Below are positions 5,873 through 8,177 of a stretch of DNA of 8,177 bases, one piece after another. A program made the translations under genes and the position numbers. The notes beneath the pieces are model-generated. The model was given only the letters and a program-made list of their open reading frames with translations, did not search any database and was not told where the DNA came from. Source of the stretch: an uncultured Collinsella sp. GTDB taxonomy: Bacteria; Actinomycetota; Coriobacteriia; Coriobacteriales; Coriobacteriaceae. The first letter of the stretch is position 1, and every line of letters begins with the position of its first letter. Location of the stretch: the NCBI GenBank assembly GCA_902494625.1, contig CABUUB010000076.1, positions 1 through 8,177 on the forward strand. Direction: 5' to 3'.

Positions 5873-7012
5873 ATGAAACTCGACAAACAACAGATCAAGC
5901 GACTACGCGAACGCCATCACCGGCGCCACGGCATCCGCCCCGCCCATAGTGAGGTCATGGAGAACGCCGGCCGCTTCCTAAAGCGCGCATTCAACATTCG
6001 CGAGGGTCGCGCGCCCTACCACGTAATTCGCAAGCGCTTTGTAAACGGGGCGCGCCTGACCGGCTCTCACCTGTGCATCCTCATCATCGCCATGCTCATC
6101 GCAAGCATCGGCCTCGATATCGACTCGGACATCGCCATCGTGGGCGCCATGCTCATCTGCCCGCTCATGGGCTCGGTTCTTGCCATGGCATACGGCATCG
6201 CCACGCTCGACCGCGAGATTACCGTCGAAGCCGTCGCCAGCCTTGCGCTGCAAATGGCCTTTTGCCTGGTCACCTCCACGTTGTACTTTAAGCTCTCGCC
6301 CCTTGGCGCCACCACAGCCGCCATTATCGACAACTCGACGCCCACCGTGTGGGACCTCGCTGTCGCGCTCGCCGGCGGCTTTGCGGGTGGCCTGGGCAAC
6401 TCGCGCGACCAGGAACCCGCCACGCTCATCGCCGGTGTGGCCGTGGCAACCGCGCTGATGCCGCCCCTGTGCGCAGCAGGCTACGGCATCGCCATCGCAA
6501 GCGGATCGCTGTTTCTCTCGGCGCTCTACGAGTTTGGCATCAACGTCGTCTTTATCGCGCTGGCGGCCGAAGCCGTATTGCTTCTTTTGCGTGTGCCGCT
6601 CAAGCGCGACCTGAACGGCGACGGCATTGTGACCGCCGAGGAAAATGCCGAGGTCGACGAGCTGTCACGCAAGGTGCGCCGCCGCATTATTGTGGGCACG
6701 GTGATCTTTGCCATCCCCTGCATCGTTATGACCGCGGGGTCTATTGGCTCGGCGCAGGCCGGCGTGCAGGACGGCTATGGCGTCACCGAAACCACGCGCG
6801 AGCTTGCGGCGGTACTGCCAGGCTTTAAGGATTACACCGTCGCCGTCGAGACCTCGGCTGCCGAAGGCGACGAGGAAGGCATCGTCGAGCGCGAGATTGT
6901 CGCCCATGTAACGACGAGCGAGGCGCTTGGGGCACACGACCGTCACGTTGCTCGCAAGCTCATCGACCTCAACGTGCCCGAACTTGATCGCGTGGAGTTT
7001 GATGTGAAGTGA
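5873..7012 (+). CDS. DUF389 family membrane protein with EF-hand-like loop
   Basis: A 379-residue protein of the DUF389 (uncharacterised hydrophobic domain) family, whose function is unknown. It has a basic N-terminal segment (1-60), about seven membrane helices (roughly 64-81, 86-110, 117-138, 161-176, 184-208, 210-240, 271-292) and an 85-residue soluble C-terminal part. Family-type motifs are GAMLICPLMGSV (91-102) and ATALMPPLCAAG (194-203 region). The loop between the last two helices contains DLNGDGIVTAEE (246-257), a textbook 12-residue EF-hand calcium loop; flanking Arg/Lys residues place it on the cytoplasmic side by the positive-inside rule. The ATG at 5873 was chosen because GAGG (5864-5867) precedes it by 5 nt; an in-frame extension to 5726 would add 49 residues with no membrane or family character. 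It is transcribed divergently from the surface-protein gene and followed by its own terminator. Confidence 0.9.
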   Translation: MKLDKQQIKRLRERHHRRHGIRPAHSEVMENAGRFLKRAFNIREGRAPYHVIRKRFVNGARLTGSHLCILIIAMLIASIGLDIDSDIAIVGAMLICPLMGSVLAMAYGIATLDREITVEAVASLALQMAFCLVTSTLYFKLSPLGATTAAIIDNSTPTVWDLAVALAGGFAGGLGNSRDQEPATLIAGVAVATALMPPLCAAGYGIAIASGSLFLSALYEFGINVVFIALAAEAVLLLLRVPLKRDLNGDGIVTAEENAEVDELSRKVRRRIIVGTVIFAIPCIVMTAGSIGSAQAGVQDGYGVTETTRELAAVLPGFKDYTVAVETSAAEGDEEGIVEREIVAHVTTSEALGAHDRHVARKLIDLNVPELDRVEFDVK

Positions 7013-7078
7013 TGCCGGCGCGGGATGAGCGCTCGCACGGACGCAAGTTACGACGAGGCGCAGGCGCGATACGGACAC

Positions 7079-7128
7079 GAGCAAATAGCGGGGTGCAGTT
7101 CACACCCGCGCCCCGCTCGCTCTTTTTT
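7079..7128 (+). terminator. Rho-independent terminator of the DUF389 gene
   Basis: AGCGGGG (7087-7093) pairs with CCCCGCT (7111-7117), and an outer GAGC (7079-7082) pairs with GCTC (7119-7122), directly followed by six T (7123-7128). On the minus strand no T-tract follows, so it is a poor terminator for the convergent gene ending at 7137. Confidence 0.78.
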
Positions 7129-7136
7129 GCCGTGAA

Positions 7137-7586
7137 TCAACTGTCCGAATCGACCTCGCCAGACTCCACCGTAAACGCCGGATCGGTGCTCACAAGATAA
7201 AATCGGGTCACCTTAGTATTTCTAATTAGGTAGATCTGCCCCTGATCGCGCCGGCGCGATATATACGCAACGTGAACCGTACCGAATTCTTCGCCGTTTT
7301 CCTTCTTTAATATCAGGATGTTGGGGTCATCCGTACGCTTAAACTGCCCGTCAACGCAGCTGCCGTCTTTGTCGACCAGTTGCCACCGATGGTTATCCTC
7401 TTCAAGAAAGGCCAGGGTTTCCCGACTCGTCTTGTCGTCCCGATAGTAACCGTCAATGGCAAACCCTTCGGAAGCGCATTCCTGCATATAGAACGTTTCT
7501 CGGCTTATAGCAAACAGCCCCGTAGCGCCCAGGAGCACAGCCAGGCAGACCACTGCAAGGGCTATCGAAATAGCACGGCGACCCAT
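7137..7586 (-). CDS. Small membrane-anchored protein of unknown function
   Basis: A 149-residue protein that I do not recognise. MGRR followed by a hydrophobic stretch (residues 5-27) forms a signal anchor or uncleaved signal peptide. The remainder (about 28-149) should lie outside the membrane and is polar, with alternating strand-like segments (for example WQLVDKDG 68-75, ILILKKENGEEFGTVHVAYI 90-109, QIYLIRN 117-123), suggesting a small beta-rich domain. Cys37 and Cys77 could form a disulfide. The acidic C-terminus ends ESGEVDSDS. The start codon has only a weak Shine-Dalgarno sequence; the strong one belongs to a 12-codon ORF ending 1 nt upstream, so translation may be coupled. A sampled 60-bp stretch (7201-7260) is 52% GC, lower than the neighbours. 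The gene lies downstream of the sulfotransferase on the same strand with no clear terminator between them. Confidence 0.75.
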   Translation of the reverse strand: MGRRAISIALAVVCLAVLLGATGLFAISRETFYMQECASEGFAIDGYYRDDKTSRETLAFLEEDNHRWQLVDKDGSCVDGQFKRTDDPNILILKKENGEEFGTVHVAYISRRRDQGQIYLIRNTKVTRFYLVSTDPAFTVESGEVDSDS

Positions 7587-7587
7587 G

Positions 7588-7626
7588 CTAGCCCAACCGA
7601 TAGTTGTTTAACGGAGCACGAAACAT
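7588..7626 (-). CDS. Putative 12-codon leader ORF
   Basis: ATG at 7626 opens a frame of 12 residues (MFRAPLNNYRLG) ending with TAG at 7588-7590. One nucleotide later comes the ATG of the 149-residue gene (TAG-C-ATG). GGAGG stands 8 nt before this small ORF, while the main gene has almost no Shine-Dalgarno sequence of its own. The two are in different frames. This is the layout expected for translational coupling by termination-reinitiation, but the peptide may also be a chance ORF. Confidence 0.4.
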   Translation of the reverse strand: MFRAPLNNYRLG

Positions 7627-7634
7627 ACCTGGAA

Positions 7635-7639
7635 CCTCC
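7635..7639 (-). promoter_or_regulatory. Ribosome binding site of the leader ORF
   Basis: GGAGG on the minus strand lies 8 nt upstream of the ATG at 7626. It is the only strong Shine-Dalgarno sequence upstream of the small membrane-protein gene. Confidence 0.55.
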
Positions 7640-7654
7640 GATATCAGGGGGAAC

Positions 7655-7674
7655 GTCGCCAGCAGGCTGGCGAC
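7655..7674. promoter_or_regulatory. Near-perfect 20-bp palindrome, possible operator or hairpin
   Basis: GTCGCCAGC and GCTGGCGAC are perfect inverted 9-mers separated by two bases (AG). No T-run follows on either strand, so it is a poor terminator. On the minus strand it sits just after TATAGT (7676-7681), a 5-of-6 match to the -10 consensus with no good -35, so it would cover the start of transcription of the 149-residue gene. Alternatively it is an mRNA hairpin between the two minus-strand genes. Confidence 0.4.
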
Positions 7675-7675
7675 A

Positions 7676-7681
7676 ACTATA
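7676..7681 (-). promoter_or_regulatory. Possible -10 box for the small membrane-protein gene
   Basis: TATAGT on the minus strand (5 of 6 to the consensus) lies 90 bp before the main start codon and 50 bp before the leader ORF. No matching -35 hexamer is visible at 16-18 bp spacing. Confidence 0.25.
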
Positions 7682-7744
7682 TGTTTCTGACATCAAACCA
7701 TATGGCTGCCACTCGCGGAGGGGGCATCGGCGAACGGCGTGTTT

Positions 7745-8177
7745 TCATACTCCATTGGTCAAACCCAAGCGCTGCGCGCTGCTGACGTAGCCCGAGAACG
7801 GCACGGCGATCTGGTCCACAAGCTCGTAGGTGCGCGCCACCTCGTCCACCGTAAAGATGCGCCCAAACGAATGCGTGCCGCGGCTGTAGTCGGTCACCAC
7901 CGCGGCGCCCAGCTGGCCCCAGTCGAACTTGGGATAGCTTTCGGCCGCACCAAAATTGTTGTCGTACAACAGCACCTGGTAGCGACCGGTCGTTGCCGTG
8001 TCGGAACTTGGCAGATAGGTCACACTATGCTGGCCCGCGTTGAGCGAAAAATCGCCTTGGGCCTGCAGTAACTTGTCCTCAAAGCCCGAGTCAGCCCAAA
8101 ACTCTGGCGAGCCCACGGAAGGCTGCAGCAAGGTCATTTGCGCAACATATGTCCAGCAAAAACGGGTGGTAGCCGGC
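7745..8177 (-). CDS. Arylsulfate sulfotransferase, C-terminal fragment (runs off window)
   Basis: An open frame enters from the right edge and ends at TGA 7745-7747. The 143 visible residues match the C-terminal end of the ASST (arylsulfotransferase) family, enzymes that move a sulfate group from one phenolic ester to another phenol without PAPS; a classic example is from a human gut Eubacterium (strain A-44). Visible family-like features are LNAGQHSVTYLP (conserved-looking His, codon 8027-8029) followed by YQVLLYDNNFG, the usual 'liquid DNN' strand of the propeller, and a SRGTHSFGRIF...ARTYELV segment. Full-length members are about 500-600 residues, so most of the protein, including any signal peptide, is beyond the window. 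An internal ATG at 8137 is not the start, because the frame continues upstream in coding-like sequence. No terminator is visible in the 158 bp before the next minus-strand gene. Confidence 0.75.
   Translation of the reverse strand, partial: PATTRFCWTYVAQMTLLQPSVGSPEFWADSGFEDKLLQAQGDFSLNAGQHSVTYLPSSDTATTGRYQVLLYDNNFGAAESYPKFDWGQLGAAVVTDYSRGTHSFGRIFTVDEVARTYELVDQIAVPFSGYVSSAQRLGLTNGV

Noticed and set aside
7698..7705. CCATATGG palindrome
   Set aside because: Eight-bp palindromes of this kind are expected by chance and nothing nearby supports a function.

Overview
The window looks like chromosomal DNA from a high-GC Gram-positive gut actinobacterium of the Coriobacteriia, most like Collinsella. 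That placement is an inference. It rests on GC-rich coding sequence, a sortase-type surface protein with a long actinobacterial-style signal peptide, an OPT transporter, a DUF389 membrane protein and an arylsulfate sulfotransferase fragment. No ribosomal or other marker gene is present to confirm it.

Layout, left to right. Positions 1-207 are a leader/intergenic stretch with a 10-bp direct repeat (CCCCGTCCCA, copies 50 bp apart), a possible -10 box and a GC-rich hairpin. Positions 208-1911 (+) encode an OPT-family transporter. Two back-to-back hairpin terminators at 1953-2043 serve the transporter (+) and the next gene (-). Positions 2113-5565 (-) encode a 1150-residue secreted coiled-coil protein with a CAP/SCP-like domain in the middle and a C-terminal LAQTG sorting signal. 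Positions 5566-5872 form a divergent intergenic region with two pairs of short repeats. Positions 5873-7012 (+) encode a DUF389 membrane protein with an EF-hand-like loop, followed by a terminator at 7079-7128. Positions 7137-7586 (-) encode a 149-residue membrane-anchored protein of unknown function. Just upstream of it, a 12-codon ORF (7588-7626) has the strong ribosome binding site. From 7745 to the right edge (-) lies the C-terminal end of an arylsulfate sulfotransferase whose N-terminus is outside the window.

Most genes point to the cell envelope: peptide-type uptake (OPT), a wall-anchored stalk protein, a multi-pass membrane protein, a small anchored protein and a sulfotransferase. Apart from the two adjacent minus-strand units at the right, each gene has its own orientation or terminator, so I see no large operon. 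The most unusual item is the surface protein. Two Ala-rich helical arms of nearly equal length (about 380 residues each) flank the CAP-like domain, which suggests an antiparallel stalk carrying the CAP domain at its tip. Next are the EF-hand-like loop in the DUF389 protein and the translationally coupled mini-ORF.
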